Shown: piece by piece, positions 48,154 to 57,871 of the stretch | Layout: the number at the start of each line of letters is the position of its first letter | Position numbering within the stretch: position 1 is the first letter of the stretch | Assembly: GCF_030997045.1 (NCBI RefSeq) | Contig: NZ_CP116899.1 | Span: 4,426,001 to 4,490,000, forward strand | Source of the DNA: Microbulbifer sp. TB1203 | Lineage (GTDB): Bacteria; Pseudomonadota; Gammaproteobacteria; Pseudomonadales; Cellvibrionaceae | Length of the DNA: 64,000 bases | Reading direction: 5' to 3' | Program-made: the position numbers and the translations under genes | The notes under the pieces: model-generated | Told to the model about the DNA's origin: nothing | The model's database searches: none | The model's input: only the letters and a program-made list of their open reading frames with translations

Positions 48154-48322
48154 CCACCGGTTTCTTGCCTTACGAGCCGGTCAGTATCCGGCGAAAGGGG
48201 AAAGTCCATCCCCCGGGAACGGGGAGGAAAGGCGTCGGGCGGCAGGGGCTGGCTTTTTCTTATCCGAAACCGTAACTTATACCGCCACTTTTTGGGGTGC
48301 TTATTATAAATAAGGAATAAAG

Positions 48323-49285
48323 ATGACGAGTATCGTAGCGGATATCGGCGGTACCAACGCCCGTTTTGCCGTAGCCCGGCAAACGGCGGAGGGCTATCAG
48401 CTGGAGTCGCTGAAGGTAGTGGACTGCAAGCAATTCGACGCTTTCGACGCCGCGCTGCACCACTGGATGGAAGGGCTGGACCAGCCGCGCCCGCAGCGGG
48501 CCTGCATTGCCGTGGCCGGCCCGGTGGACAAGACCGAAGCCGGCGGCCGGGTGAATATGACCAACCTGGGCTGGAACATCTGTGCCGAGGCGCTGCGCGA
48601 CGAATTCAATCTCGATCACCTGGAACTGATCAACGACTTCGCGGCGCTGGCGCGTTCGCTGCCGCTGCTGGGCGGTGATGACTATCAGGTGCTGCGCGAC
48701 GTGCCGCGGCTGCCGAATACGGCCATGGCGGTACTCGGCCCCGGCACCGGCCTGGGCGTCGCCGGGCTGGCGGTGGAGAACGGCCACTACCAGGTGCTGG
48801 CCGGCGAGGGCGGCCACGCCAACCTGGCCGCGGCCACGGAGCGGGAACTGCAGTTGCTGCAAGTCCTGCTCAAGACCCGCCAGCCGGTGTTCAACGAGTG
48901 GGTGCTATCCGGCAACGGCCTGGTCAACCTGTATCGCGCGGTTTGCGAGCTGAATGGCCGCAGCGCGGAGGACTACGCTCCCCCGGATATCAGCAACCGC
49001 GGCCTGGACGGGTCCGACCCCCTGTGCCGGGAGACCCTGCTCGATTTCCTCAACTTTCTGGGTAGCACCGCGGGCGACGTGGCCCTGTACCTGGGGGCGC
49101 GTGGCGGTGTTTTCATCGGCGGTGGTATATTGCCCCGTATTGCCGAGCTGCTGCCGGAGAGCCAGTTCGAGCAGCGCTTCCTCAATAAGGGGCGGGTGGA
49201 GAGCTGGATGGAAACGGTACCCCTCTATGCCCTCAAGGCCGGTTACCAGGCCCTGATTGGCGCTGCGGCGCATCTGGAAGACTGA
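48323..49285 (+). CDS. glk: Glucokinase
   Basis: 320 residues with the Glk (non-ROK bacterial glucokinase) fold. The phosphate-1 motif is VADIGGTNARFA at the N-terminus, LELINDFAALA carries the catalytic Asp, LGPGTGLGVA is the ATP-binding glycine motif, LAGEGGHANLA the glucose-site segment and GGVFIGGGILPRI the phosphate-2 segment. Its length is normal. It phosphorylates glucose from beta-glucan hydrolysis to glucose-6-phosphate in the cytoplasm. SD AAGGAATAAAG. It lies between the MerR-SDR pair and the TBDR, all in the same direction. The 48154-48322 gap shows no clear signal. Confidence 0.95.
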   Translation: MTSIVADIGGTNARFAVARQTAEGYQLESLKVVDCKQFDAFDAALHHWMEGLDQPRPQRACIAVAGPVDKTEAGGRVNMTNLGWNICAEALRDEFNLDHLELINDFAALARSLPLLGGDDYQVLRDVPRLPNTAMAVLGPGTGLGVAGLAVENGHYQVLAGEGGHANLAAATERELQLLQVLLKTRQPVFNEWVLSGNGLVNLYRAVCELNGRSAEDYAPPDISNRGLDGSDPLCRETLLDFLNFLGSTAGDVALYLGARGGVFIGGGILPRIAELLPESQFEQRFLNKGRVESWMETVPLYALKAGYQALIGAAAHLED

Positions 49286-49453
49286 CAGGGATAAGGTAAA
49301 AAGGAGAGAAAACAAAGGGTTACGGTGTTATTTGGCGCTTCGCCCAGAGGCGCCACCAATTCTCCCACCTCCTCCCCCTCGGGGGAGGATGTTATGGATG
49401 AGGGGCAGGCCTAGGATTCAAGGTCTCACCATAACGATAAGACCTGGGAGAAG

Positions 49454-52261
49454 ATGATGAGTCTATCCAACAAAGGTAGAGGGGCTTTCCGGCCCACTTT
49501 GCTTTCCGTCGCCATTGCTGCCACCGCGAGTGTCTCCCTGCCGGTTCTCGCGGCGGACGACGAGGCCGCTTCCGCGGCGCTCGAAGAGGTGACCGTTACC
49601 GGCTTCCGCAAGAGTGTGATGGACTCCATCAGCACCAAACGCGACGCCAAGGCCGTTGTCGAGGCCATTTCCGCTGAAGATATCGGCAAGCTGCCGGATT
49701 CCTCCATTGCCGAAGCCATTTCCCGTCTGCCGGGCCTGACTTCCCAGCGCCTGGACGGCCGTTCCAGCCGCGTCAGCATCCGCGGTTTCGGCGAAAACGA
49801 AAGCGCCACTACCTTCAATGGCCGCGAGCAGGTGTCCATCGGTGATAACCGCGGCGTGGAGTTCGATCTCTACCCGTCTGAAATTATGAGCGGCGTAACC
49901 GTATACAAGACGCCGCAGGCCAGCCTCGAAGCCGAAGGTATTGCCGGTGTGATCGACATGCAGACCGTCAAGCCCCTCGAGCGCGGTGAACGCGTGATTC
50001 AGGTGAACACCCAGTATGAGATGACCAGCTTTGACAAGCTGAACCCCGACGGTGAGGACCAGGGCCACCGCGCTACCATCTCCTACATCGACCAGTTCGC
50101 CGATGACAAAATCGGTGTGGCCTTTGCCTACAACACCATGAGCTCTCCGAACCAGGAAGAGCGCTGGAATACCTGGGGTTATCCCGAATTCACCTACGAA
50201 GGCCAGAACTACTCCATCCTGGGCGGCGCCAAGCCGTTCGTGCGCTCCTCCGTGCTGGATCGCGACAGCGTCATGCTGGTGGTTGAGGCCAAGCCGAGCG
50301 AGAAGCTGCACACTACTTTCGACGCCCTGTACGTAGACTTCTCCGATGAGAAGATCCTGCGCGGCATCGAGATTCCATTCGCCTGGGGCCAGGGATCTAT
50401 CAGCCAGGACAGCGCCGTCGTGGACCCCGCCACCGGCTTTATCACCAGCGCCACCACCGAGGGTCAGCGCGTCGTAGTGCGTAACGACCTGGAGACCCGC
50501 GCCGCTGAGCTGAAATCCTTCGGCTTCAACACTAAATACCATTTCAGCGATTCGCTGCAGCTGGAGTTTGATGCCAGCCACTCCGCAGTGAAGCGCGATA
50601 TCTGGAGCTTCGAGAGCTATTCCGGCACAGGCCGTGGCGACAGTGAAGGCGAGGCTGACAATCTCAGTTACGTGTTTGACGGCAGCAACACCGGTGCCAA
50701 ATTCAGCCACGAACTGGATTACAGCGACTGGAACCTGATCCAGATGGGCGGCCCCCTAAGCTGGGGCGCCAGTGCGGCACTGAACGGCAAGTACGGGCTG
50801 GAAGAAGGCGATCAGTACTACAACAGCGCGCAGGACGGCTTCCTGAACGCGCCGGAAATCGACGACGAACTGACCTCGCTGAAACTGGCTGCGACCCAGA
50901 TGGTGGAAGTCGGCATCGTCAACGAGATCAGTTACGGCGTGTCCTACCGCGACCGCGAGAAGACGAAGAAGTCCAAGGGTTACTACATGACCCTGGACAT
51001 CTTCGACCCGGAGACAGGTGGCATGCTGGTGGTTCCGGAGCAATACCGTCTGGGCACCGCGTCCCTGGACTTCATCGGCATGGGCGACATGATCGCCTAT
51101 GACGCGGAAGCGATGCTGAAAGACGGCTACTACAACCTGACCGACGAAGCGCTCACCGGCATCCAGCACCTGACCAAGTCCTGGTCCGTGAACGAGAGCG
51201 TTACCGCGGCCTTTGCCCAGGCGGACTTCGAGACCGAGGTTGCCGGCCTTCAACTGACTGGTAATGCCGGCCTGCGTTACGTCTATACCGAGCAGCAATC
51301 CGAAGGCTTTGCCGGCCAGGTGGTCGACGGTCTTGTCGTTGCCGAACCCACTGACATCAGTCACGACTACAGCAATTTCCTGCCGAGCCTGAACCTGGCC
51401 CTGGCCATCGACGACCAGCAGACTGTGCGATTCGGTGCAGCCAAGACTATTTCACGGGCGCGTCTTGACGAGATGAACGCTTCCGTAGAAGTGACCCTCA
51501 ACCCGACACCCGATGAGAATGGCAACTTCTGGAAAATCAGCGGCGGTAACCCGCTGCTGGAGCCGAAAGAAGCCGTGGGCCTGGATCTGTCCTATGAGAA
51601 CTACTTCAGCGATGAAGGTTATTTCTCCGTGGCCGTGTTCTGGAAAGACCTGGATTCCTGGCATTTCGACGGCAGCTATGAAGTGGACCTGACCGGCGTT
51701 GCCGATCCGGCCACTGGCGCAATCCCGGAAACCTCCACCGCTACCGGTACCGGCAAAGTCAATGGCGGCGGCGGTACTTTGCAGGGTTACGAGGTTTCCG
51801 TTGCACTGCCGTTCAACGTATTCAGCGAAAGCCTGGACGGATTCGGCCTGCTGGCCAGCCACACCGGCGTCAGCTCGGATGTCGAAGATATAAACGGCAA
51901 CGAGTACGAGCTGCCGGGCTTGTCCAAGCGCATCGAAACCTTCACCTTCTACTACGAAAACCACGGCTTCCAGGCCCGAACCAGCATGCGCAGGCGCTCC
52001 GACTTCAAGGGCGAAGTCTACGGTATCGGTTTCGATTCCCAGCAAGTCGATGTATTGGGTGAAACCATCTGGGATGCCCAGATCGGCTACGACTTCAGCG
52101 AAGCCGGTATCAGTGGTCTGGAAGGCCTGTCGGTGTTCCTGCAGGGACAGAACCTCACCGATGAACCTTTCACAACTCTGAGCGGCGACAACGACCTGCA
52201 AGTCCGCGACTATCAGAGCTACGGCAAGACCTACCTGCTGGGCTTCAGCTACAAGCTGTAA
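49454..52261 (+). CDS. TonB-dependent outer-membrane receptor (GH81/glk locus)
   Basis: This 935-residue TBDR has a signal peptide (1-33, cleavage near VLA/AD), a TonB-box-like LEEVTVTGFR at about 43-52, a plug (AEAISRLPGLTSQRLDGRSS, RVSIRGFGENESATTFNGRE) and a barrel ending FSYKL. SD GGGAGAAG. Being directly after glk and near GH81 and the symporter, it most likely imports laminari-oligosaccharides. It is distinct in sequence from the TBDR at 10332. It ends with a strong terminator. In the 168-bp gap before it, CCTCCCCCTCGGGGGAGG near 49370-49390 is a perfect hairpin of REP type. Confidence 0.93.
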   Translation: MMSLSNKGRGAFRPTLLSVAIAATASVSLPVLAADDEAASAALEEVTVTGFRKSVMDSISTKRDAKAVVEAISAEDIGKLPDSSIAEAISRLPGLTSQRLDGRSSRVSIRGFGENESATTFNGREQVSIGDNRGVEFDLYPSEIMSGVTVYKTPQASLEAEGIAGVIDMQTVKPLERGERVIQVNTQYEMTSFDKLNPDGEDQGHRATISYIDQFADDKIGVAFAYNTMSSPNQEERWNTWGYPEFTYEGQNYSILGGAKPFVRSSVLDRDSVMLVVEAKPSEKLHTTFDALYVDFSDEKILRGIEIPFAWGQGSISQDSAVVDPATGFITSATTEGQRVVVRNDLETRAAELKSFGFNTKYHFSDSLQLEFDASHSAVKRDIWSFESYSGTGRGDSEGEADNLSYVFDGSNTGAKFSHELDYSDWNLIQMGGPLSWGASAALNGKYGLEEGDQYYNSAQDGFLNAPEIDDELTSLKLAATQMVEVGIVNEISYGVSYRDREKTKKSKGYYMTLDIFDPETGGMLVVPEQYRLGTASLDFIGMGDMIAYDAEAMLKDGYYNLTDEALTGIQHLTKSWSVNESVTAAFAQADFETEVAGLQLTGNAGLRYVYTEQQSEGFAGQVVDGLVVAEPTDISHDYSNFLPSLNLALAIDDQQTVRFGAAKTISRARLDEMNASVEVTLNPTPDENGNFWKISGGNPLLEPKEAVGLDLSYENYFSDEGYFSVAVFWKDLDSWHFDGSYEVDLTGVADPATGAIPETSTATGTGKVNGGGGTLQGYEVSVALPFNVFSESLDGFGLLASHTGVSSDVEDINGNEYELPGLSKRIETFTFYYENHGFQARTSMRRRSDFKGEVYGIGFDSQQVDVLGETIWDAQIGYDFSEAGISGLEGLSVFLQGQNLTDEPFTTLSGDNDLQVRDYQSYGKTYLLGFSYKL

Positions 52262-52288
52262 CCTCAGTAGCTGGTTACCGAGGCGAAG

Positions 52289-52322
52289 AGCCCTTGCAAT
52301 TCCCGTTGCAAGGGCTTTTTTT
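52289..52322 (+). terminator. Rho-independent terminator after the TBDR gene
   Basis: AGCCCTTGCAA (52289-52299), loop TTCCCG, TTGCAAGGGCT (52306-52316), then a run of T. Confidence 0.9.
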
Positions 52323-52350
52323 ATTCTCGCTTTGATTGCAGGTATTTCGC

Positions 52351-52506
52351 GTGAACGAACACAATATAAAAAGACTCGTAATCCCGGGTGGAGGCACCGC
52401 CGCACTGATAGTTAAAGTGCTCGGCAAGGTCATTGACATAACCCTGGTAGAGTCGGACAGATTTTGGGCAGCCGCAAACTGCGGAGCAGTTGCGGTTGCT
52501 GATTGA
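52351..52506 (+). pseudogene. N-terminal remnant of a halogenase-family gene
   Basis: GTG 52351 opens VNEHNIKRLVIPGGGTAALI and continues to IDITLVESD, matching the halogenase-like N-termini at 3953, 6994 and 14919 (GGGTAGWM ... ITLVESE). Homology stops near 52460 and the frame closes at 52504. It was presumably the halogenase gene that accompanied the TBDR just upstream, now deleted except for about 40 codons. Confidence 0.75.
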
Positions 52507-52765
52507 CCGAACGCGTCGCTTTGTGCGGAAGCTTCCGTCGGCGTCGTTCCAAAATCTGGAGAACAGACCCGTGACTACCAAAGCAGGATTCGCCGAAAGG
52601 CGCTTTAGTAGCTGGGAATACCTGCATCTCTACACCATCCCCAATTTCCTGTTTCACTACTCCATGGCCTACGCAATACTGCGGGTAAACGGTGTCGCTG
52701 TTGGCAAGCGGGATTTCGACGGTTTCCATGAATATCCGCCGGGATTTACCTTACCAGGCCAATAA
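52460..52765 (+). pseudogene. C-terminal remnant of a DUF1993-family gene
   Basis: An open frame without start codon reads GQPQTAEQLRLLIDRTRRFV ... LHLYTIPNFLFHYSMAYAIL, RVNGVAVGKRDFDG, which fits the end of DUF1993 proteins ('LPNFYFHVTTAYAILRHNGVPLGKRDF'). The N-terminal half is missing. The junction with the halogenase remnant lies at about 52455-52465, so one deletion may have fused the two fragments. A start at TTG 52490 is possible but has no SD. Confidence 0.7.
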
Positions 52766-52813
52766 AAGCCGCCAGCATTTGGCCGCCGCTTTTGCTTTTA
52801 TTGCGGCAAGTAT

Positions 52814-55800
52814 TTACCGGGTAACGTTCATGTTTATCTTTGTACCGTAACTCAGTTCCTGGATGCCGTCGTCATCTACGTCGATAAAATGGAGACTGTT
52901 GAGCGGCACCGAGCTCGGCAGTTCCGGTGAGCGGTACACCTCCTTGCCTGAGTAAGGATCAACGAGTTTCAGGAAAGAAGTTCCGGAACTATAGTAGTTA
53001 GTGTTGCTGGTATTGAGCAGCAGGTTTCTGTGGCCGCCGCCGTAGTTCTCGATCTCTATGGCGCGTACATAGTTGGGACTCGCGAATACGGAGCGCAGTG
53101 TGAGGTCTGCTTCGTAGACCAGAACCCAGTTGCTGCCGGAATAATATTGCGTGGCAACGGCTATCTCTTGGATGCCATCGCCATCGATGTCTCCCACGGC
53201 GATATCGACGATATCGGCATATCCGTCAACCCCTTCTACATCGGTGATATTGGCCGAGTATTTTCTAGTGAGGGCCCCGTCTGTGCGGGAGATGATCAGC
53301 AGGCCTTTGTCCGATGCGGCTACGAGCTCCTCGGCGCCGTCGTTGTCGAGGTCGGCAACGGCAACGTCCGTTCCACCACCGGTGCTGTCGCTCCAGATCA
53401 GCGTGGAGCCCGCGGCGTCGTAGGCAAAAATCGCATCGTCGCTGGAGGTGACTACGAAATCGCTCAGATCGTCGCCGTTCAGGTCACCGCTGGCCACGGC
53501 AACGCCGGGTGACGTCAGGGGTGGTGCTGTCCATAGAGGGCTGTCGCTCGAGGGGTCGTAGAGGTACACGAGCGGGTCATAAAGTTCGTTGGTGGCAATA
53601 AACAATTCGTGAATGCCATCCAGGTTGTAGTCGGCGGCGCAAAAAGCGAGTGCTCTCTCCCAGTTGGAGCCCTGTTCGGAACTGATTTCCAATGCACCGG
53701 AAAACGGGTCCAGGTAGATCAGCCTGGTGCCTTCGTAGCCGCTGTCGGTGCGGGGAGAGGCGAAGGCCAGCCGGCGCCCCCCACCGGCCAGGGTGATTGG
53801 CTCGCCGCCGAAGAAGGTGCCGTCCAATTGGCTCGGCGATACATTGTGCCACTCGATTTCGAAACCTGGGTTCAGCCCCGCAACAACCAGAGAATCCTCT
53901 CCGCTGGAACCGGTACCTGTGCCCCAGACGATTTCGGGTTCGCCGTCGTTGTCGGCATCGCCGATGAGCAGGCCGCTGCTGCTCGATGCGGAAGATGTCC
54001 AGTCCTCTGTCAGACCCGATTCACGGCTGAAGGAGTAGGCTGTTCCTGCTCCCAGCAGTATCTCTGCCTCCGGGTCGTCGTCGATATTGCCGACGGCTAT
54101 GTTGGGGAGTCCGACATCTTGTTTTTGCGCGAGAATGGCTTTCTGTCTAGCGTCGTAAACCCGCAGGGTATACGGACTGCTCGCGATGCCCACGATTTCG
54201 TCGACGCCATCACCGTCTACGTCGCCGGTCTGCATCTTGGAGCCGAAGCCTTCACCATAAATCCATTCGTTGACATAGGTGGTGCCGTTGTGGCCGTAGA
54301 TGTAACCGTTGGAAAAGACCATTTCCGTTGGTGAGTCTGAATCGACGTTGCCCAGTGCCATGGCGGTGCCCAGGAGCAGTTCGGAAGATTGCCATTCCAG
54401 TTCCAGAGTTTGAGCATCGCGGATTTGGACTACCTGGTTTCCATCGTAGTAGTAAGTCATGTTTACCAGCAGGACCAGTTCCTGCTCGCCATCCGAATCC
54501 ATATCGGCCATGTGTATGGCGCTGACGTTGTCGCCCTCAAGTTGGATGAACTGAGAGAGTTGTCTGGTGGCTCCATCCAGGACCAGTAGTTGAGTCGGGT
54601 CAGTGGAGTATCGGGCTTCCAAACCGATAAAAATTTCGGCGTGACCATCACCATTCGTGTCCGCAGCGGCGACGGATGAGATGCTGGTGTCTTCACCTGT
54701 GAGGCTGAACGGATAGAGCCAGTCCTGGACATAATCCGTGCCGTTGTAGGACAGGATAAATAACCGGTGCCCTCCGTCGGTTATCAGCAATTCATTGTTT
54801 CCATCATTATCGAAGTCTCCGAGGCGCACCTGTTCCTGATTCTTGGGCACCTCGATGCCGCTGCGGCTCAGCGGATAGCGCCTGTCCTTGTCGATGACAC
54901 GAATACTGCTGCCGACGGTCGCGCTGGCACCGCCTCCGGTGACGGCAATTTCCCAGTTGAAATTCGTTTCGTCCGTGAACAGGGGGCCGGTGGGCGTCCA
55001 GGTCACATTGCCACTGGTATCTATCTCCATCCCATTGGGGCGGGCGAGGAAATGGAATTCGAGGGGGTCGTCGTCCGCGTCCTGTGCTTGCACCTGGAAA
55101 GTCACTGGAACGCCGTAGGTTGCGGTTTCCGGCACGCCGGACACGCTGATGACAGGTTCGCTGTCGGCAATCACAATCTGAACGGCATCAGCGTCCCCGC
55201 CGTATCCGTCTGTTACCTGCAGCGCGGCCTGTACCTTATCTCCTTTGCGGAAATGTTCCGGTGCCAAGGTTTCGCCATTGGCCTCGGCAACCACCTTGTC
55301 GTTGACCAGCCAAGTGTACACGTAGCTGAGGTCGCGCCCGTCGCGATTGGATACACTGATCTCCGCGCGCAATTCCGTATCGGTGTAAGCAGCGGTCGGA
55401 GTGATGCTGAGGCTGGTGATCTGCGGTGGGGTGTTGCGCACAAGGATATGTATTTCCGCAGGAAGGGAATCTTCCTTGCCGTCGTTGACCAACAGTTGGA
55501 AAACCAGCTCTCCGTTTTCAACCGGGGTGGTAAAGCTGGCGATGGGGCTGTCTGCGTCGACCAGCTCCACCGCTGGGCCGGAAATCTGGCTCCAGGCGTA
55601 GCTCAGCTCATCGCCGTCGTCGTCCTGGCCCTCGCCTATAAGGGTGACCTGACGGCCGCTGGGAATGGGGCTCTCAGTGTCCGCGGCGGTCCTGGCCGTC
55701 GGAGGGGTATTGGCTGGGCCGCCGGAGCTGCTGCTGGAACTGGAAGAAGAGCTCGAGGAAGAGCTGCTCGAGCTGCTGCTGCTCGAAGAGCTGGAGGAAC

Positions 55801-55936
55801 TGCTGGTGGAAGAACTGCTTCCAGATGAGCCGCCAGAATTGTCGCCGCCGGAAGACCCGCCGCCACCGCAGGCGGCAAGGGACAGGGCGAAGAGCGCAAT
55901 CAACAGATGGCGAGCAGGGGAGGCTATCGGGGCCAT
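52814..55936 (-). CDS. FG-GAP/VCBS repeat surface lipoprotein with Ig-like domains and poly-Ser linker
   Basis: 1040 residues. It has a lipobox (LSLAAC, Cys 22), a Gly/Ser spacer with a poly-serine run (about 38-72) and three Ig/cadherin-like domains (about 75-360; PPTARTAADTESPIP, SDGDELSYAW-type D-D-G-D calcium ligands). At least twelve FG-GAP-type repeats follow, with DxDxDG calcium loops, for example GDFDNDGNNELLI, GDVDGDGVDEIVG, GDADNDGEPEIVWG and GDIDGDGIQEIAVA. They probably form a beta-propeller as in integrin alpha. It has no catalytic motif. Exposed on the outer membrane, it could bind polysaccharide or cell surfaces. It stands alone between a decayed region and a universal stress gene. 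Confidence 0.88.
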   Translation of the reverse strand: MAPIASPARHLLIALFALSLAACGGGGSSGGDNSGGSSGSSSSTSSSSSSSSSSSSSSSSSSSSSSSSSSSGGPANTPPTARTAADTESPIPSGRQVTLIGEGQDDDGDELSYAWSQISGPAVELVDADSPIASFTTPVENGELVFQLLVNDGKEDSLPAEIHILVRNTPPQITSLSITPTAAYTDTELRAEISVSNRDGRDLSYVYTWLVNDKVVAEANGETLAPEHFRKGDKVQAALQVTDGYGGDADAVQIVIADSEPVISVSGVPETATYGVPVTFQVQAQDADDDPLEFHFLARPNGMEIDTSGNVTWTPTGPLFTDETNFNWEIAVTGGGASATVGSSIRVIDKDRRYPLSRSGIEVPKNQEQVRLGDFDNDGNNELLITDGGHRLFILSYNGTDYVQDWLYPFSLTGEDTSISSVAAADTNGDGHAEIFIGLEARYSTDPTQLLVLDGATRQLSQFIQLEGDNVSAIHMADMDSDGEQELVLLVNMTYYYDGNQVVQIRDAQTLELEWQSSELLLGTAMALGNVDSDSPTEMVFSNGYIYGHNGTTYVNEWIYGEGFGSKMQTGDVDGDGVDEIVGIASSPYTLRVYDARQKAILAQKQDVGLPNIAVGNIDDDPEAEILLGAGTAYSFSRESGLTEDWTSSASSSSGLLIGDADNDGEPEIVWGTGTGSSGEDSLVVAGLNPGFEIEWHNVSPSQLDGTFFGGEPITLAGGGRRLAFASPRTDSGYEGTRLIYLDPFSGALEISSEQGSNWERALAFCAADYNLDGIHELFIATNELYDPLVYLYDPSSDSPLWTAPPLTSPGVAVASGDLNGDDLSDFVVTSSDDAIFAYDAAGSTLIWSDSTGGGTDVAVADLDNDGAEELVAASDKGLLIISRTDGALTRKYSANITDVEGVDGYADIVDIAVGDIDGDGIQEIAVATQYYSGSNWVLVYEADLTLRSVFASPNYVRAIEIENYGGGHRNLLLNTSNTNYYSSGTSFLKLVDPYSGKEVYRSPELPSSVPLNSLHFIDVDDDGIQELSYGTKINMNVTR

Positions 55937-55979
55937 GTGAATTCCCTTTCAGTTTTTATTGGTCTTATTTGTATCAAGC

Positions 55980-56001
55980 GGCGGGCTCCCTAGAGCCCGC
56001 C
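55980..56001 (-). terminator. Stem-loop downstream of the universal stress gene
   Basis: GGCGGGCTC (55980-55988), loop CCTA, GAGCCCGCC (55993-56001). It is positioned as terminator of the minus-strand gene ending at 56013. A clear T-run is lacking on that strand. Confidence 0.5.
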
Positions 56002-56012
56002 AATTTATAGTG

Positions 56013-56852
56013 TTACTTGGTGGTAGTGAACTCGTTACAAACCATCACATCCACCTCCAGCGACCCTATCACCCGCTCCGCGGTATTGCCCCGCAGCAGC
56101 GAGCCGGTTTCGCCGTACTGGTTGAGGGTGCCCATCACCACCAGATCCGCATCGATTTCCTTTGCCACCTGGGCCACGACTTCGTTGGTATAGCCCCGTT
56201 TGACGTGGATGCGATGGGTGGGCACACCGGTCTTGTCCGCCAGCTTGGCCAGGGCGCCGCGGTCTGGGTAGAGCATGGAGTCCAGGTAGGCATTCACCAG
56301 GTGCAGCTCGGCGTCGTAGCACTTGGCGATATAGTTGGCGCGTTCGGTGATCTGGCGGTTGAGCTGGCGCTGCTGGGTGGTCTGGGCCTGGTAGTTCACT
56401 GTGGCCAGTACCACCTTGCGGCGGTCCTTGGCGCCGGGGCGTATGAGTACCACCGGGCGCTCGGATTTCTTCAGTACGTGCCACTTGGACTCGGCAAAGG
56501 TGAAGCGGCGGCTGACCTTGGCGTGTACCGGTAGGTAGACCATTTCGGCATTGCAGCGCTTGGACTCCTGGATAATGGCGGCCTGCCAGTCACTGGACCA
56601 GCACACCATGAGTTCGTACTCCAGTCCGGCCTCTTCCACCGGCTGGCGGATCTGGTCGCGGAACCAGAACTCGTCCCGGAACAGGTGATCGTTGACCGCC
56701 CGGGTGTCCACGGCTTCGCCGTCCACGGCTACGAATACAACCAACTTGGGTTGGGGGGTGCGGATTTTTGCGGTGATCAGCGCGCGCTTCAGCGCTACAT
56801 GCTCTTCATCGTTGGGGTCCACGACCACGAATATGACTTTTTCTGCTTGCAT
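56013..56852 (-). CDS. Tandem universal stress protein (UspE-like)
   Basis: 279 residues with two Usp domains (about 1-140 and 145-279). The C-terminal one has the ATP-binding-type motif VVMGTLNQYGETGSLLRGNT (G-2x-G-9x-G-S/T). The first domain is more diverged. UspE-type proteins are induced by growth arrest and stress. ATG 56852 is chosen over 56855 because AGGAGG leaves four bases rather than one. It probably has its own promoter. The DUF3014 gene upstream on the same strand is separated by a terminator. Confidence 0.88.
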   Translation of the reverse strand: MQAEKVIFVVVDPNDEEHVALKRALITAKIRTPQPKLVVFVAVDGEAVDTRAVNDHLFRDEFWFRDQIRQPVEEAGLEYELMVCWSSDWQAAIIQESKRCNAEMVYLPVHAKVSRRFTFAESKWHVLKKSERPVVLIRPGAKDRRKVVLATVNYQAQTTQQRQLNRQITERANYIAKCYDAELHLVNAYLDSMLYPDRGALAKLADKTGVPTHRIHVKRGYTNEVVAQVAKEIDADLVVMGTLNQYGETGSLLRGNTAERVIGSLEVDVMVCNEFTTTK

Positions 56853-57002
56853 CATTCCTCCTCACGTGGGAACGGTTTTTCTGTTTTCTCTCACCTTTCC
56901 CGCTCCGCACCTGTCTCTCAACCACTCAACCGGCGCAGACCAGATGGTCTGCCCAAGATTACCACAGGCGGCGGTTTCTTTGTTGGCAGGGGGGTATAAA
57001 AC

Positions 57003-57024
57003 AAAGCCCGCGGGAGCGGGCTTT
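57003..57024 (-). terminator. Rho-independent terminator after the DUF3014 gene
   Basis: AAAGCCCGC (57003-57011) pairs with GCGGGCTTT (57016-57024). On the minus strand the stem is followed by the U-rich TTTGTTTTAT. Confidence 0.8.
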
Positions 57025-57052
57025 GGGGGGAGAACTGGGTTGGGGAGTTGGG

Positions 57053-57871
57053 TCAATCCATCTGCAGTGACTGGAGTTCGGACTTGAGTTCCCGCAGTTT
57101 CTCCTTGACTCGTTCTGCATGGTCCGGCCCTATGCGGATCATCAGCTTGTGCAGCCCCGGCAGTTTCTCCAGTTTGGGATCGGCAAACTTGTAGTACACC
57201 GAGGGGCGCACCAGTTGGATGGGTTGCTCGACCTGCGGTGCTTCCAGCACCCGGTCAATGGCCTGCAGAAGCACCTGGTGGAAGGTCTTATTCCTGATCC
57301 CCAGCTCGCCGTAGGCCTGGGCCAGGCGGGGGTACCAGAATCTGTAGAGTTTGACAGCGGTGTCCGTATCCACCTGTGCGAAGAGGCGCACCGGCACATC
57401 GTAGCGGTGGTAGTTCTCTTCGGATAGCACCATCCCGGTGGCGCCTTCCTCGCTGACGACAATCGAACCCCTGATATTCTTGAAGGGTCGATGCTTGTGG
57501 ATCAACTGGCCCTGGGAGGCGGTATTGACCGCGGCGACCCACTTGCGGATCACTTCGTCGGATACCAACCATCGGCTCAGGGCATCACCGGGGGCCAGGC
57601 TGCGCAGATCCTTGAGCACCGGGCCGTCACTCTCGTCCAGCGGCGGCAGTTCCCGTTCCGGTTCGGCGGGAGCGGGTGCCGGCTCCGCGGGGGCGGGTTC
57701 CTCCAGCTCCGGTTTGGGCTCCGGGACCGCCTCTTCCTTCTTCGGCACCTCGAACAGCGGTGTTTCCGGAGGCTCCTCTCCCTTTCTGGAGTAGAAGAGA
57801 TAGGCCGCGGCCGCCAGCGCGACGACGACAATCAAGACGGCTATCCAGCCGTAATTGCGATCCTCTTCCAT
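57053..57871 (-). CDS. DUF3014 family membrane-anchored protein
   Basis: 272 residues from ATG 57871 (SD AGGAGG). It has an N-terminal membrane helix (about 8-28, GWIAVLIVVVALAAAAYLFY), an acidic Pro/Glu/Ala-rich spacer (about 32-85) and a periplasmic domain of about 185 residues. The domain shows the DUF3014 pattern (LPPLDESDGPVLKDLRSL, SRWLVSDEVIRKWVAAVNTA, YHRYDVPVRLFAQVD, PSVYYKFADPKLEKLPGLHK). Its function is unknown in the family. It is a single gene, divergent from the GH13 gene. Confidence 0.85.
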   Translation of the reverse strand: MEEDRNYGWIAVLIVVVALAAAAYLFYSRKGEEPPETPLFEVPKKEEAVPEPKPELEEPAPAEPAPAPAEPERELPPLDESDGPVLKDLRSLAPGDALSRWLVSDEVIRKWVAAVNTASQGQLIHKHRPFKNIRGSIVVSEEGATGMVLSEENYHRYDVPVRLFAQVDTDTAVKLYRFWYPRLAQAYGELGIRNKTFHQVLLQAIDRVLEAPQVEQPIQLVRPSVYYKFADPKLEKLPGLHKLMIRIGPDHAERVKEKLRELKSELQSLQMD

